Positions 35,585 to 44,254 of a stretch of DNA of 62,602 bases are shown piece after piece. The notes below the pieces were generated by a model. The model was not told the origin of the DNA and made no database searches. It saw nothing but the letters and a program-made list of their open reading frames with translations. Every line of letters begins with the position of its first letter. Position 1 is the first letter of the stretch. The position numbers and the translations under genes are program-made. Origin of the DNA: Tissierella pigra (GTDB taxonomy: Bacteria; Bacillota; Clostridia; Tissierellales; Tissierellaceae); the NCBI RefSeq assembly GCF_009695605.1, contig NZ_VUNQ01000019.1:1-62602 (forward strand). Reading direction: 5' to 3'.

Positions 35585-35620
35585 ATTAAGAAAAATTGTA
35601 ATAATTTTGTAATAATTGAG

Positions 35621-35655
35621 TTGCATCATCTAATATAATATAATATAATATAATA
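35621..35655 (+). repeat. Pentanucleotide repeat carrying the promoter of the NlpC/P60 gene
   Basis: Five perfect copies of TAATA run from 35631 to 35655. They contain several TATAAT hexamers; the one at 35644-35649 is 17 bases from TTGCAT (35621-35626). Change in copy number would alter -10 choice and spacing. Confidence 0.7.
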
Positions 35656-35692
35656 ATCTTATATTTGAAATCTAATATAGGGAGTGTTCATA

Positions 35693-36700
35693 TTGAATAA
35701 TAGAAAACACAAGCTACCAGTAACAATTGCAGGGATATGTCTCATTGGTTTAATTGGATTTAAAGATACTGGGATATTTGTTAAGGAATATATTAGTATA
35801 GATGACGCTACTCAAGTTGCATTTAATGAAGAAAAAGTAACTATTATTGGAGAAAAAGAAGATGCAATATATGAAATAGCAAGGAATGAAACAATAAGAA
35901 CTAATAAAACTTCACAGAAGTATAGAGTGAAAGTTGATACATACATTCTGGACAAGCCAGAAGCAAAGCCTATTAGAGTTTTGAGAGAAGAAGAGATTCT
36001 GCAAATTCTTAAATTTGAGGATGACTACTATGGATTATTTAATACAGAGGATGGCATTGATGGTTATGTAAAATTATCAGATTTAGAGGCAATTGTAGAG
36101 GAAAATACTTCTTACGGAGTTTCAAAAGTAGATAAGGTACTAACAGATAATGATTTATTTTATACTTTGATAAAAGGCGAAACAGTTGCTATAAAAGATT
36201 TTAAAGATAATATTTATACTATTGTAGATGAAGAAGGAAATGAGTTTAAGGCTAAAGAGAGCTATATTGACTTGAGAAGACAAAAAGAAAGAGCAACAAG
36301 AGGAAATATATCCAGAAGAGGATCTTCTGTCACTAAAATAGTTCAAGCTGCTTATGCAGAATTAGGAAAACCTTATGTAGCAGGAGACACTGGGAAAAGA
36401 GGATATGACTGTTCTGGGCTTACATATTCTATTTATTTAAATACATTAGGAATAAAACTTAATAGATCTTCTAGTTCTCAAGTATCTGATGGGGTGGAAA
36501 TAAAGCGAGAAGAGCTTGTACCAGGTGATTTAGTATTCTTTAGAACATCTGGAAAAGGAATAGGTCATGTAGGAGTATATATTGGGGATAACAATATGAT
36601 ACACGCATCTTCTGGCAGAAGAGAAGTTATGGTATCATCTTTAGATGAAGCTTATTATAAGCAAAGGTATGTAACGGCTAGAAGAATTATAAATAATTAA
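35693..36700 (+). CDS. Exported SH3/NlpC-P60 cell-wall endopeptidase
   Basis: A 335-residue wall hydrolase. A hydrophobic N-terminal segment (residues 6-22) is a signal peptide or anchor. Residues 75-130 resemble a bacterial SH3 domain. The C-terminal NlpC/P60 domain has the catalytic Cys in YDCSGLTY, the His in GHVGVYIG and the third polar residue in MIHASS. It cuts peptide stems of peptidoglycan. The TTG at 35693, 8 bases after AGGGAG, is a better start than the GTG at 35684. Confidence 0.88.
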   Translation: MNNRKHKLPVTIAGICLIGLIGFKDTGIFVKEYISIDDATQVAFNEEKVTIIGEKEDAIYEIARNETIRTNKTSQKYRVKVDTYILDKPEAKPIRVLREEEILQILKFEDDYYGLFNTEDGIDGYVKLSDLEAIVEENTSYGVSKVDKVLTDNDLFYTLIKGETVAIKDFKDNIYTIVDEEGNEFKAKESYIDLRRQKERATRGNISRRGSSVTKIVQAAYAELGKPYVAGDTGKRGYDCSGLTYSIYLNTLGIKLNRSSSSQVSDGVEIKREELVPGDLVFFRTSGKGIGHVGVYIGDNNMIHASSGRREVMVSSLDEAYYKQRYVTARRIINN

Positions 36701-36703
36701 TTG

Positions 36704-36750
36704 AAAAAAATACATTGAAAATTGTAGTGATTTTTGATGTATTTTTTTAT
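36704..36750 (+). terminator. Intrinsic terminator after the NlpC/P60 gene
   Basis: AAAAAAATACAT (36704-36715) pairs with ATGTATTTTTTT (36737-36748); the T run is part of the stem. Confidence 0.75.
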
Positions 36751-36785
36751 TAACTGAACTTATGAAGGGAATTGTTAGAATATTC

Positions 36786-36814
36786 TTGTTTACAGTAGGC
36801 TGATATGTTATACT
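36786..36814 (+). promoter_or_regulatory. Promoter of the NhaC-type antiporter gene
   Basis: TTGTTT at 36786-36791 and TATACT at 36809-36814 with a 17-base spacer. Confidence 0.55.
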
Positions 36815-36856
36815 CTAGTTAAATTTTAATAAAATATTTTAAAAGGGGATGGAAAA

Positions 36857-38338
36857 ATGATTGCATTGCTAAAGTTTTCGCCAATATTTTTACTAGCTGG
36901 ACTTATGATGGTGAGCAATATTGAGGTGTTAGATTTTTTAGGGATTAGTTTAGACATTTTGGTTATAGCACCTATTGCAACTGTTTATGCAGCGATAATT
37001 GCTGCCGTAACAGAAAAATACAAACTAAATGAAATCGTAGATGCAGCAGTGGATAATGTTAAGGAAATGCAGTTGGTCTTTTTTATTCTTATGCTTGCCT
37101 ATGCCATGGCAGAAGCATTTATGTCAACTGGAGTTGGAGCAGCAATTATTAATATGGCATTAGGATTAGGAATTACAGGAAAGACTGTTGCAGTAATAGC
37201 ATTTATTGTTTCAGCAATACTATCAATTGCAACTGGAACATCATGGGGAACTTTTGCAGCCTGTGCACCTATTTTCTTATGGTTAAGCCATATAGTACAG
37301 GGAGATGTGATTATCACTGTTGGAGCAATAGCAGGCGGAGCCTGTTTTGGAGATAATATAGGACTTATATCAGATACTACTGTAGTTAGTTCGGGAATTC
37401 AAGAAGTAGAAGTTATCCATAGAATTAGGCATCAAGGTGTCTGGTCTGGTATATGTTTAATTGTAGCAGCAATTTTATTTGTTGTGGCAAGTTTAGGATT
37501 ACCAGGTGAAGTTGGTAGTGCAGTCGATGCAATAAATCAAATTCCAGAAAGTGTATGGACTGCATTATCTGAAGAAAATCCAGCGGCAGTAGATTTGCTT
37601 AATCAAGTAAAAGAAGGAGTACCATTTTATATGGTTGTACCTCTAGTACTTGTTTTAATAGCTGCCATAAAGGGGATTCCTACTTTGGCTTGCTTAGGAC
37701 TGGGACTGATTTCTTCCTATATATTTGGTATGGTTGCAGGTACAGTTGAAAATACTACCCAATTCTTGGGAATGTTGGAATCAGGATTTGCAGAAGCGGG
37801 TTCATGGGTAATAGTTATGATGATGTGGGTAGGAGCTTTTGGTGGAATAATGAACAAGATGAATGCATTTAAACCTATATCAGATTTAGTTTCAAGGCTA
37901 GTAAGAAATGTAAGACAATTAATGTTTGCAAATGGCATTTTATCCATATTAGGTAATGCAGCTTTAGCAGATGAAATGGCTCAAATAGTAACTATTGGAC
38001 CTATTATAAAAGAATTGACTGATGAAAATGTGGAAGCAAGTGAAGAGGATATGTATAAACTTCGCCTAAGAAATGCTACTTTCTCTGATGCCTTAGGGGT
38101 ATTTGGTTCACAGCTTATTCCATGGCACGTATATATTGCATTTTTTACAGGAATTGCTTCAGCCATATATCCGATTCATGAATTTATGGAGTTTGACTTA
38201 ATTAAATATAACTTTATGGCATTTGTAGCCGTAGGTTCAATATTATTATTAACTTTAACTGGCTGGGATAGATTTATACCATTGTTTGGTATTCCAGCCG
38301 AACCAGATGTAAAGTTAAAAAGAAATATAAAAAAATGA
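36857..38338 (+). CDS. NhaC-family Na+/H+ antiporter
   Basis: A 493-residue membrane protein with about twelve transmembrane segments. The TGTSWGTFAACAPIF and GGACFGDNIGLISDTTVVSS blocks mark the NhaC/ArsB ion-transporter fold (GTSWGTFA, FGDNIGLISDTT). It should exchange sodium for protons, or a small organic acid or amine in some members. It stands alone with its own promoter; GGGGATGG precedes the ATG. Confidence 0.88.
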   Translation: MIALLKFSPIFLLAGLMMVSNIEVLDFLGISLDILVIAPIATVYAAIIAAVTEKYKLNEIVDAAVDNVKEMQLVFFILMLAYAMAEAFMSTGVGAAIINMALGLGITGKTVAVIAFIVSAILSIATGTSWGTFAACAPIFLWLSHIVQGDVIITVGAIAGGACFGDNIGLISDTTVVSSGIQEVEVIHRIRHQGVWSGICLIVAAILFVVASLGLPGEVGSAVDAINQIPESVWTALSEENPAAVDLLNQVKEGVPFYMVVPLVLVLIAAIKGIPTLACLGLGLISSYIFGMVAGTVENTTQFLGMLESGFAEAGSWVIVMMMWVGAFGGIMNKMNAFKPISDLVSRLVRNVRQLMFANGILSILGNAALADEMAQIVTIGPIIKELTDENVEASEEDMYKLRLRNATFSDALGVFGSQLIPWHVYIAFFTGIASAIYPIHEFMEFDLIKYNFMAFVAVGSILLLTLTGWDRFIPLFGIPAEPDVKLKRNIKK

Positions 38339-38389
38339 AGATAAATTAATGAAAAGCATTTAAAACTTAAGTCATTTTTGAAGGTATTC

Positions 38390-38417
38390 TTGAATTTAAA
38401 ACCTGATATGTTATAAT
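38390..38417 (+). promoter_or_regulatory. Promoter of folD
   Basis: TTGAAT at 38390-38395 and TATAAT at 38412-38417 with a 16-base spacer. Confidence 0.6.
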
Positions 38418-38469
38418 TTGAATTATTACTACAATTTTTATAGATAATAGATGAAAGAGGTGTTGTGAA

Positions 38470-39315
38470 GTGGCAGAGATTTTAAAAGGTAACGTTGTTG
38501 CAGCTGGAATCAAGGAAAAGATGAAAAAAGACATTGAAGAACTGGCTAAGATAGGTAAAGTGCCTACATTAGGTATTGTAAGACTAGGAAATAATCCAGA
38601 TGATATTTCCTATGAAAAAAGTATAATCAAAAATTGTGATACCATAGGTATACAATCTAAAGTTTTTGAAAGAAATACTGATATGACAACTGAAGAATTA
38701 GTAGCTTTAATGGAAGAGTTAAATAAAGATAATTCCGTATCTGGAGTTCTTTTATTTAGACCTCTACCTAAACATATTGATGAAACAAAGATAAGAGAGG
38801 CTTTGTCACCTGCTAAAGATGTGGATTGTATGCACCCAATAAATTTAGCAAAGATATTTGAAGGAGATATGACAGGGTTTGGACCTTGTACTGCAAAAGC
38901 GGCTTTGGAAGTGTTATTATATAATGAAGTTCCATTGGAAGGAAAAAATGTGGTAGTAGTTAATAGATCCATGGTACTTGGTAAACCTTTAGTAATGATG
39001 TTACTTGAAAAAAATGCAACTGTAACTATTTGTCATTCTAGAACTAAAGACTTACATGAAATAACAAGTAAGGCAGATATAGTAGTAACTGCTTTAGGAA
39101 AGGCAAAATTCTTTGATAAGAAATATTTTAATGAAAAATCAGTATGTATAGATGTTGGAGTTAGTTTAGATAGTGAAGGAAAACTAAGTGGAGATATTAA
39201 TTATCCAGAGGTATCTGAAATGGTATCTATGATAACACCAGTTCCAGGTGGTGTTGGTTCGGTGACTACATCTATATTATTATCCCATGTAGTTGATGCT
39301 TGTAAAAAAATGTAG
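38470..39315 (+). CDS. folD: Bifunctional methylene-THF dehydrogenase/methenyl-THF cyclohydrolase
   Basis: FolD interconverts 5,10-methylene-, methenyl- and 10-formyl-THF. The catalytic segment around residues 40-58 is YEKSIIKNCDTIGI (Tyr and Lys of the YxxxK motif). The Rossmann part has VVNRSMVLGKPLVMMLL, and the C terminus TPVPGGVGSVTTSILL is the family signature. Length 281 is usual. The start is a GTG with AGAGGTG upstream. The enzyme links to glycine and one-carbon metabolism. Confidence 0.95.
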   Translation: MAEILKGNVVAAGIKEKMKKDIEELAKIGKVPTLGIVRLGNNPDDISYEKSIIKNCDTIGIQSKVFERNTDMTTEELVALMEELNKDNSVSGVLLFRPLPKHIDETKIREALSPAKDVDCMHPINLAKIFEGDMTGFGPCTAKAALEVLLYNEVPLEGKNVVVVNRSMVLGKPLVMMLLEKNATVTICHSRTKDLHEITSKADIVVTALGKAKFFDKKYFNEKSVCIDVGVSLDSEGKLSGDINYPEVSEMVSMITPVPGGVGSVTTSILLSHVVDACKKM

Positions 39316-39325
39316 ATATAAATCG

Positions 39326-39356
39326 AAAAAAAAGAGTCAATATTGACTCTTTTTTT
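39326..39356 (+). terminator. Intrinsic terminator after folD
   Basis: A perfect palindrome: A-rich arm plus GAGTCAATATTGACTC and a run of seven T. Bidirectional in form. Confidence 0.88.
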
Positions 39357-39387
39357 CATTTTAATACAAAAATAGTCAATATTCTTT

Positions 39388-39415
39388 GAAGGAGATTTGA
39401 ATGCCTATATAGAAT
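39388..39415 (+). promoter_or_regulatory. Sigma-H promoter of the spoIIA operon
   Basis: GAAGGAGAT at 39388-39396, 12 bases, then ATAGAAT at 39409-39415. It fits RnAGGAwWW-N12-RnnGAATww except for the G in the first W position. In Bacillus the spoIIA operon is transcribed by sigma-H RNA polymerase with Spo0A. Confidence 0.8.
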
Positions 39416-39452
39416 ATATATAAATACAGAAGAAAAGACAGGAGGGGGTATT

Positions 39453-39788
39453 TTGTATCTATCAGTAGAAGAACATAACAATAATTTATTGGTACAGTTT
39501 AAAGGGGAATTGGATCATCACACCACAGAAAGTGTAAGGGAAAAAATAGACCAAAAGTATAATGATCTAAGGCTTAAAAATATAATATTGGATTTAAGAG
39601 GGTTGACTTTTATGGACAGCTCAGGAATCGGACTTATTATGGGAAGATATAGAAACTGTATAGAAAAGGCTGGAGGTATGGCAATAGTAAGTGATAATTC
39701 CTATGTAGAAAAGATGTTGAAAATGTCTGGACTCCTTAAAATAATTAATGTTTATCCAACAATTGAAAAAGCTGCTGAAAACTTATAA
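39453..39788 (+). CDS. spoIIAA: Anti-sigma F factor antagonist SpoIIAA
   Basis: A 111-residue STAS-domain protein. The phosphorylated serine lies in MDSSGIG (S56/S57). Unphosphorylated SpoIIAA binds SpoIIAB and frees sigma-F in the forespore; SpoIIE removes the phosphate. The start is a TTG with a GGAGGGGG ribosome binding site. First gene of the spoIIA operon. Confidence 0.95.
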   Translation: MYLSVEEHNNNLLVQFKGELDHHTTESVREKIDQKYNDLRLKNIILDLRGLTFMDSSGIGLIMGRYRNCIEKAGGMAIVSDNSYVEKMLKMSGLLKIINVYPTIEKAAENL

Positions 39789-39802
39789 AGGAGATGAAGA
39801 AA

Positions 39803-40240
39803 GTGGAAAAGAATTATATGAAATTGGAGTTTCTAAGTAAATCTAATAATGAATCATTTGCAAGGGTTGTAGTGGCAGCTTTTGCATCTCAATTAGATCC
39901 TACATTAGAAGAATTATCAGACATTAAGACTGCTGTATCTGAGGCTGTAACAAATGCTATTATACATGGATATGAATATGGACAAGGATTAGTAATAGTT
40001 GAATCAAAAATTGAAGATAACGAAATAGAGATAATAGTTGAAGATAAAGGAATGGGAATACCAGATATAGTTAAGGCAAGGGAACCTTTTTATACATCTA
40101 AACCTAATATGGAAAGATCAGGTATGGGATTTACAGTTATGGAAACTTTTATGGATAGCCTTCAAGTAGAAAGTATCAAAGGACAAGGAACAAAAGTAAA
40201 GATGACTAAGAGATTTCAAATCCTTCCAGATAAGGAGTAG
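39803..40240 (+). CDS. spoIIAB: Anti-sigma F factor SpoIIAB
   Basis: A 145-residue GHKL serine kinase and anti-sigma factor. The N box is [10 protein letters not shown], the G1 box [10 protein letters not shown] and G2 about [11 protein letters not shown] (RSGMGF). It binds sigma-F with ATP or phosphorylates SpoIIAA. I chose the GTG at 39803, 9 bases after AAGGAG, over the ATG at 39794, which touches the ribosome binding site. Confidence 0.95.
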   Translation: MEKNYMKLEFLSKSNNESFARVVVAAFASQLDPTLEELSDIKTAVSEAVTNAIIHGYEYGQGLVIVESKIEDNEIEIIVEDKGMGIPDIVKAREPFYTSKPNMERSGMGFTVMETFMDSLQVESIKGQGTKVKMTKRFQILPDKE

Positions 40241-40245
40241 ATACT

Positions 40246-41004
40246 ATGAATACTAGTGGTGAAACTAAGGCCTTATTATCCCATGAAGAAACCATGGAGC
40301 TCATTAAGAAAGCTCAAGAAGGTAGTATGGAAGCTAAGGATACATTAGTATCCTATAATTTAGGATTGATTAGGTCTGTATTAAGGGGTTTTATGAACAG
40401 GGGATATGATGTAGATGATTTGTTTCAAATAGGAAGTATTGGACTCCTAAAAGCTATTGATAAGTTTGATATTTCCTTTGATGTTAGATTCTCCACCTAT
40501 GCAGTACCAATGATAATGGGGGAAATAAAAAGATTTTTAAGAGATGATGGATTGGTAAAAGTAAGCAGATCTTTAAAGCAAACAGCAGCAAGGGCAAAAA
40601 GTGCAGAAGAAAAGTTACTTATGGAGTTAGGAAGGGAACCTACAATCCAAGAGATTTCCGATGAAATTCAAATACCTAAGGAAGATATAGTAATGGCATT
40701 GGAAGCATCATATCATCCGGACTATCTTTATGATGTTGTACATCAAAATGATGGCTCTCCATTATATTTAATTGATAAAATTAGCAATGAACCAGAGGAA
40801 AATAGAGATATAGTAGATAATATAGTTTTAAAGGAAATGCTAGAAAGACTAAAACCTAGAGATAGACAAGTCATTATCTTGAGATATTTTAAAGATCAAA
40901 CTCAAACTGAGGTAGCAAACCAATTAGGTATATCTCAAGTACAAGTTTCAAGAATAGAGAAAAAAATCATAGAGGAAATGAGAAAAAATTTGGCAAAGGC
41001 ATGA
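40246..41004 (+). CDS. sigF: Forespore sigma factor SigF (SpoIIAC)
   Basis: A 252-residue sigma-70 family factor, the first compartment-specific factor of the forespore. Regions 2 (DLFQIGSIGLLKAIDKFD, FSTYAVPMIMGEIKRFLRDD), 3 and 4 (VANQLGISQVQVSRIEKKI) are clear. It follows spoIIAB by 5 bases and is held inactive by it. A terminator follows. Confidence 0.95.
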   Translation: MNTSGETKALLSHEETMELIKKAQEGSMEAKDTLVSYNLGLIRSVLRGFMNRGYDVDDLFQIGSIGLLKAIDKFDISFDVRFSTYAVPMIMGEIKRFLRDDGLVKVSRSLKQTAARAKSAEEKLLMELGREPTIQEISDEIQIPKEDIVMALEASYHPDYLYDVVHQNDGSPLYLIDKISNEPEENRDIVDNIVLKEMLERLKPRDRQVIILRYFKDQTQTEVANQLGISQVQVSRIEKKIIEEMRKNLAKA

Positions 41005-41021
41005 TATATGATTTTTTGTAT

Positions 41022-41053
41022 AAAAAAGTTGCTCTTATAAGAGCAACTTTTTT
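41022..41053 (+). terminator. Intrinsic terminator after sigF
   Basis: AAAAAAGTTGCTCTTA pairs with TAAGAGCAACTTTTTT; a perfect 16-bp inverted repeat with a T run. Strong and bidirectional in form. Confidence 0.9.
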
Positions 41054-41179
41054 ATATGTTTTTGCCTTTCATTCATTAGTTCATATAAATTAAGAATTTG
41101 TAAATTTTTCCTACTAAATAAGTTTCTGTATGAAAAAACAAATATGGTAAATAATAATTTCAGTGAGGTGATTATATTA

Positions 41180-41341
41180 ATGTATAGATTTACCTATAAA
41201 AAGTTCATTACTTTGTTAATGATAGTATTAGTAATCATAGGAGGAGTTATTTGGTATAAAGAACAAACAGCTAATAAGGAAGCACCTAAAAGAGCTAATT
41301 TTGTACTAAATATAATAGAATTAGGTGAAGTAAATGGATAA
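41180..41341 (+). CDS. Small membrane protein at the head of the spoVA operon
   Basis: A 53-residue protein with one transmembrane segment (about residues 9-24, ITLLMIVLVIIGGVIWY) and a charged tail. GTGAGGTGAT lies 8 bases before the ATG. Its end overlaps the start of spoVAA by 8 bases, so the two are probably coupled in translation. I do not recognise the family. It lies after the sigF terminator, so it belongs to the spoVA transcript rather than to spoIIA. Confidence 0.6.
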   Translation: MYRFTYKKFITLLMIVLVIIGGVIWYKEQTANKEAPKRANFVLNIIELGEVNG

Positions 41342-41954
41342 AGAAAAAGTATATATAATTATCAGTAAAAAAGCAACTATTGATCCAGAGAAAGATTTAT
41401 TATTAGAAGATATAGCAGAGGTATATAGCGAAAATACTAGTATAAAAAAAGATATTGAAATTCTTAGATTAAAGAAAAAGAACGTGGAAGAAGATTGGGA
41501 TTACATAACTGCTAAAGATGTAGTAGAAAAGGTATTAAGTAAATATCCCAATATTGACCTAGATTTATTAGGTGAAGTAGAGACCTTAATAGAATATAAA
41601 TCTAGGGGTAAAGAAAGACCTTTTTGGGAATTTATTAAAGTGGTCGCAGTATGTATTGTTTTATTTTTTGGAGCTAGTCTAGCCATAATTAACTTCCATG
41701 AAGATGTAAATACTAGAAAATCCATGAAAGAATTATACTATACTTTTACTGGAGAAGAAAAGGATAATCCTTTACTAATGGTAATTCCCTATTGTTTTGG
41801 TATTGGAATTGGAGTAATTACATTTTTTTCTAGAGTTTTTAGCTCTAGTAAAAGAAGGCAACAGGAGCCTGGGCCTATGGAAATTGAATTATTATTATAT
41901 GATGAAGATTTAGAAAAGGATATATTGAACAATGTAAAGAAAAAAAAGAGTTAG
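41334..41954 (+). CDS. spoVAA: Stage V sporulation protein AA
   Basis: A 206-residue protein of the SpoVAA family: a soluble N-terminal half (residues 1-95) and two transmembrane segments (about 100-118 and 145-165). SpoVA proteins form the channel that moves dipicolinic acid into the spore and out at germination. The conserved pair of transmembrane helices and the position before SpoVAB support the call. Expression in Bacillus depends on sigma-G. Confidence 0.85.
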   Translation: MDKEKVYIIISKKATIDPEKDLLLEDIAEVYSENTSIKKDIEILRLKKKNVEEDWDYITAKDVVEKVLSKYPNIDLDLLGEVETLIEYKSRGKERPFWEFIKVVAVCIVLFFGASLAIINFHEDVNTRKSMKELYYTFTGEEKDNPLLMVIPYCFGIGIGVITFFSRVFSSSKRRQQEPGPMEIELLLYDEDLEKDILNNVKKKKS

Positions 41955-41969
41955 CAAAAGAGGTGTAAT

Positions 41970-42386
41970 ATGTTTTTTAGATTATTAGCCTTGATATTAA
42001 TTGCCTTTGGTGGCGGAATAACAGTTGGTGGTGCAATAACAGCTTTTCTTACTATACTGAAAATTGTACCTAGATTAGTGCAAATTACAGAAACGTGGAA
42101 ACGGATTAATCTATATCAAAATATAATTATAGTTTCATTTATTGGATCTATAATAATCTATTTCTCAAATTTCAATTTAAGCTTACCTAAATTTGTAGTT
42201 GCACCAATTGGACTAGTATACGGAATATTCATTGGACTATTATCCTCTTCTTTAGCAGAAGTGCTGAATGTAATTCCAGTATTGTCTAAAAAAATCAAAA
42301 TAAAAGATAATTTGAAATATACAGTATGGGCCTTATTAGGTGGAAAGGTAGTAGGAGCCTTAATATTTTGGTTATTTCTTAAATAG
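41970..42386 (+). CDS. spoVAB: Stage V sporulation protein AB
   Basis: A 138-residue membrane protein with about four transmembrane segments. GGGITVGGAITAFLTILKIVPRL near the N terminus is the family block (FGGGITVGGAITAFL). It acts with the other SpoVA proteins in dipicolinic acid transport across the inner spore membrane. It lies 15 bases after spoVAA. Confidence 0.88.
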   Translation: MFFRLLALILIAFGGGITVGGAITAFLTILKIVPRLVQITETWKRINLYQNIIIVSFIGSIIIYFSNFNLSLPKFVVAPIGLVYGIFIGLLSSSLAEVLNVIPVLSKKIKIKDNLKYTVWALLGGKVVGALIFWLFLK

Positions 42387-42398
42387 GAGATGAATTAA

Positions 42399-42848
42399 AT
42401 GGAAAATATGAACAAAAAAGATTATCAAAAGTATGCAGAAAAAAAGATACCGAAACCAACTTATCTTAAAAATATAATATTAGCTTTTTTAGTAGGAGGA
42501 GCAATATGTACAGTGGGACAGATGGTGCGAGCGTGGTTAACTAAAAATGGATTAGATGAAAAATCTGTTGCTTCGGGAACAGCTATTATAATGGTTTTCA
42601 TAGGTTCATTTTTAACAGGGCTTGGAGTATATGATAAAATTGGAAAAGTTGGAGGAGCGGGAGCGGCAGTTCCCATTACAGGATTTGCCAATGCAATAGT
42701 ATCTCCTGCTATGGAGTTTAAAACAGAGGGTTTAATATTTGGTGTAGCAGCAAAGCTGTTTACAATAGCAGGACCAGTATTAGTTTATGGAGTAGGAAGT
42801 TCTATAGTAGTTGGAATACTACATTTATTATTTACGAGGGGAAGATAA
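42399..42848 (+). CDS. spoVAC: Stage V sporulation protein AC
   Basis: A 149-residue membrane protein with about four transmembrane segments and GGAGAAVPITGFANAIVSPA, the signature shared by SpoVAC and SpoVAE. Bacillus SpoVAC behaves as a mechanosensitive channel that releases dipicolinic acid at germination. It lies between spoVAB and spoVAD, close on both sides. Confidence 0.95.
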   Translation: MENMNKKDYQKYAEKKIPKPTYLKNIILAFLVGGAICTVGQMVRAWLTKNGLDEKSVASGTAIIMVFIGSFLTGLGVYDKIGKVGGAGAAVPITGFANAIVSPAMEFKTEGLIFGVAAKLFTIAGPVLVYGVGSSIVVGILHLLFTRGR

Positions 42849-42851
42849 CTT

Positions 42852-43868
42852 ATGGCAATAAAAAGAATTGGTTCACAAACAGTAAAATTTCAAAATCCAC
42901 CTTCAATAATAAGTACCTATACAATAGTAGGACCAAAAGAAGGTGAAGGACCGCTCAAAGATTATTTTGACATGATTTTAGAAGATGATATGTGGGGACA
43001 GGAATCATTTGAAAAATCTGAAGCAAAAATACAAGAAGAAGCTATAAAGGCTGCTATTTCAAATGGGAAATTGACAAATCAGGATATGGATTATTTGTTA
43101 GCTGGAGATTTATTAAATCAAATAGTATCATCCACATATTCTGCTAGGTCTTTAAGCATACCGTATTATGGGTTATTTGGGGCTTGTTCCACTATGACTG
43201 AATCTTTATCTCTTGGAGCAATGCTAATAGACGGTGGTTTTGCTGACAATTTAGTATGTGCCACATCTAGCCATTTTAGTTCAGCAGAGAGACAATTTAG
43301 ATTTCCTTTAGAGTATGGAAATCAGAGAAAATTCTCAGCACAGTGGACAGTAACAGGTTCTGGTGCCACGGTATTATCGGCAAATGGTAATGGACCCTAT
43401 ATAACTTATGCTACTACAGGAAAAATCATTGATATGGGTGTAAAGGAAGCAGATAACATGGGGGCTGCCATGGCACCAGCAGCTATAGATACTTTACTTA
43501 CTCATTTTAAAGATACGGGATATTCACCAAAGGATTATGATTTAATAGTGTCTGGAGACTTGGGTAAAGTAGGAAAGGCAATAGTTCTGGAATTGATGAA
43601 GAAAGAAGGATATGATTTAACAGATATATATACAGATTGTGGGGTAGAAGTATTTGACATTCAACAAGATACTCATGCAGGAGGATCTGGATGTGGGTGT
43701 GCAGCAGTTGTATTAAATGGATATATTTATAAGGAAATGATGAAAGGTAAGTTTAGCCGAGTACTTGTTATGGCAACAGGGGCACTTCATTCTCCCACTA
43801 TGAATCAACAAGGTGAGTCTATTCCAGGAATAGCTCATGCAATTACTATAGATGTAAATAAAGACTAG
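42852..43868 (+). CDS. spoVAD: Stage V sporulation protein AD
   Basis: A 338-residue protein with a thiolase-like fold. FGACSTMTESL is the position of the ketoacyl-synthase-like cysteine, and GSGCGCAAVV lies near the C terminus. SpoVAD binds dipicolinic acid on the outer face of the inner spore membrane. It lies 3 bases after spoVAC; GAGGGGAAGA precedes the ATG. Confidence 0.95.
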   Translation: MAIKRIGSQTVKFQNPPSIISTYTIVGPKEGEGPLKDYFDMILEDDMWGQESFEKSEAKIQEEAIKAAISNGKLTNQDMDYLLAGDLLNQIVSSTYSARSLSIPYYGLFGACSTMTESLSLGAMLIDGGFADNLVCATSSHFSSAERQFRFPLEYGNQRKFSAQWTVTGSGATVLSANGNGPYITYATTGKIIDMGVKEADNMGAAMAPAAIDTLLTHFKDTGYSPKDYDLIVSGDLGKVGKAIVLELMKKEGYDLTDIYTDCGVEVFDIQQDTHAGGSGCGCAAVVLNGYIYKEMMKGKFSRVLVMATGALHSPTMNQQGESIPGIAHAITIDVNKD

Positions 43869-43878
43869 GAGTGATTAA

Positions 43879-44235
43879 ATGGAATATATTAAAGCGTTTA
43901 TAGTAGGTGGTTTAATATGTGTAGTAGGGCAGATTATATTAGATAATACAAAATTAACTCCAGCACATATATTGGTATCATTTGTAACGGCAGGAGTTAT
44001 ATTAGGTGGTTTGGGATTATACAAACCTATTGTTAAATTCGCTGGAGCAGGAGCTACTGTTCCCATAGTTGGATTTGGAAATGCTTTAGCAGAAGGAGCA
44101 ATAGAAGGTGTAAAGAAAAATGGAATAATAGGTGCCTTTACAGGAGGAATAACTGCTGCAGCAGGTGGAATAGCTGCTGCCATATTGTTTGGTTATATAA
44201 TGGCATTAGTATTTAAGCCAAAAACGAAAAACTAA
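43879..44235 (+). CDS. spoVAE: Stage V sporulation protein AEb
   Basis: A 118-residue membrane protein with about four transmembrane segments and FAGAGATVPIVGFGNALAEGA, close to SpoVAC. It is the SpoVAEb type. SpoVAEa and SpoVAF are not present after it; the operon ends in a convergent terminator with the PBP gene. Confidence 0.92.
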   Translation: MEYIKAFIVGGLICVVGQIILDNTKLTPAHILVSFVTAGVILGGLGLYKPIVKFAGAGATVPIVGFGNALAEGAIEGVKKNGIIGAFTGGITAAAGGIAAAILFGYIMALVFKPKTKN

Positions 44236-44254
44236 GGATTAACCTTAGTTTTCG
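44225..44254. terminator. Convergent bidirectional terminator between spoVAE and PBP1A
   Basis: AAAACTAAGG pairs with CCTTAGTTTT around a short ATTAA loop. Both stop codons lie in the stem. It serves both the plus-strand spoVA operon and the minus-strand PBP gene. Confidence 0.8.

Noticed and set aside
41060-41179. Sigma-G promoter for the spoVA operon
   Set aside because: CATATAA at 41082-41088 has no matching -35 at 17-18 bases, so I did not call it.
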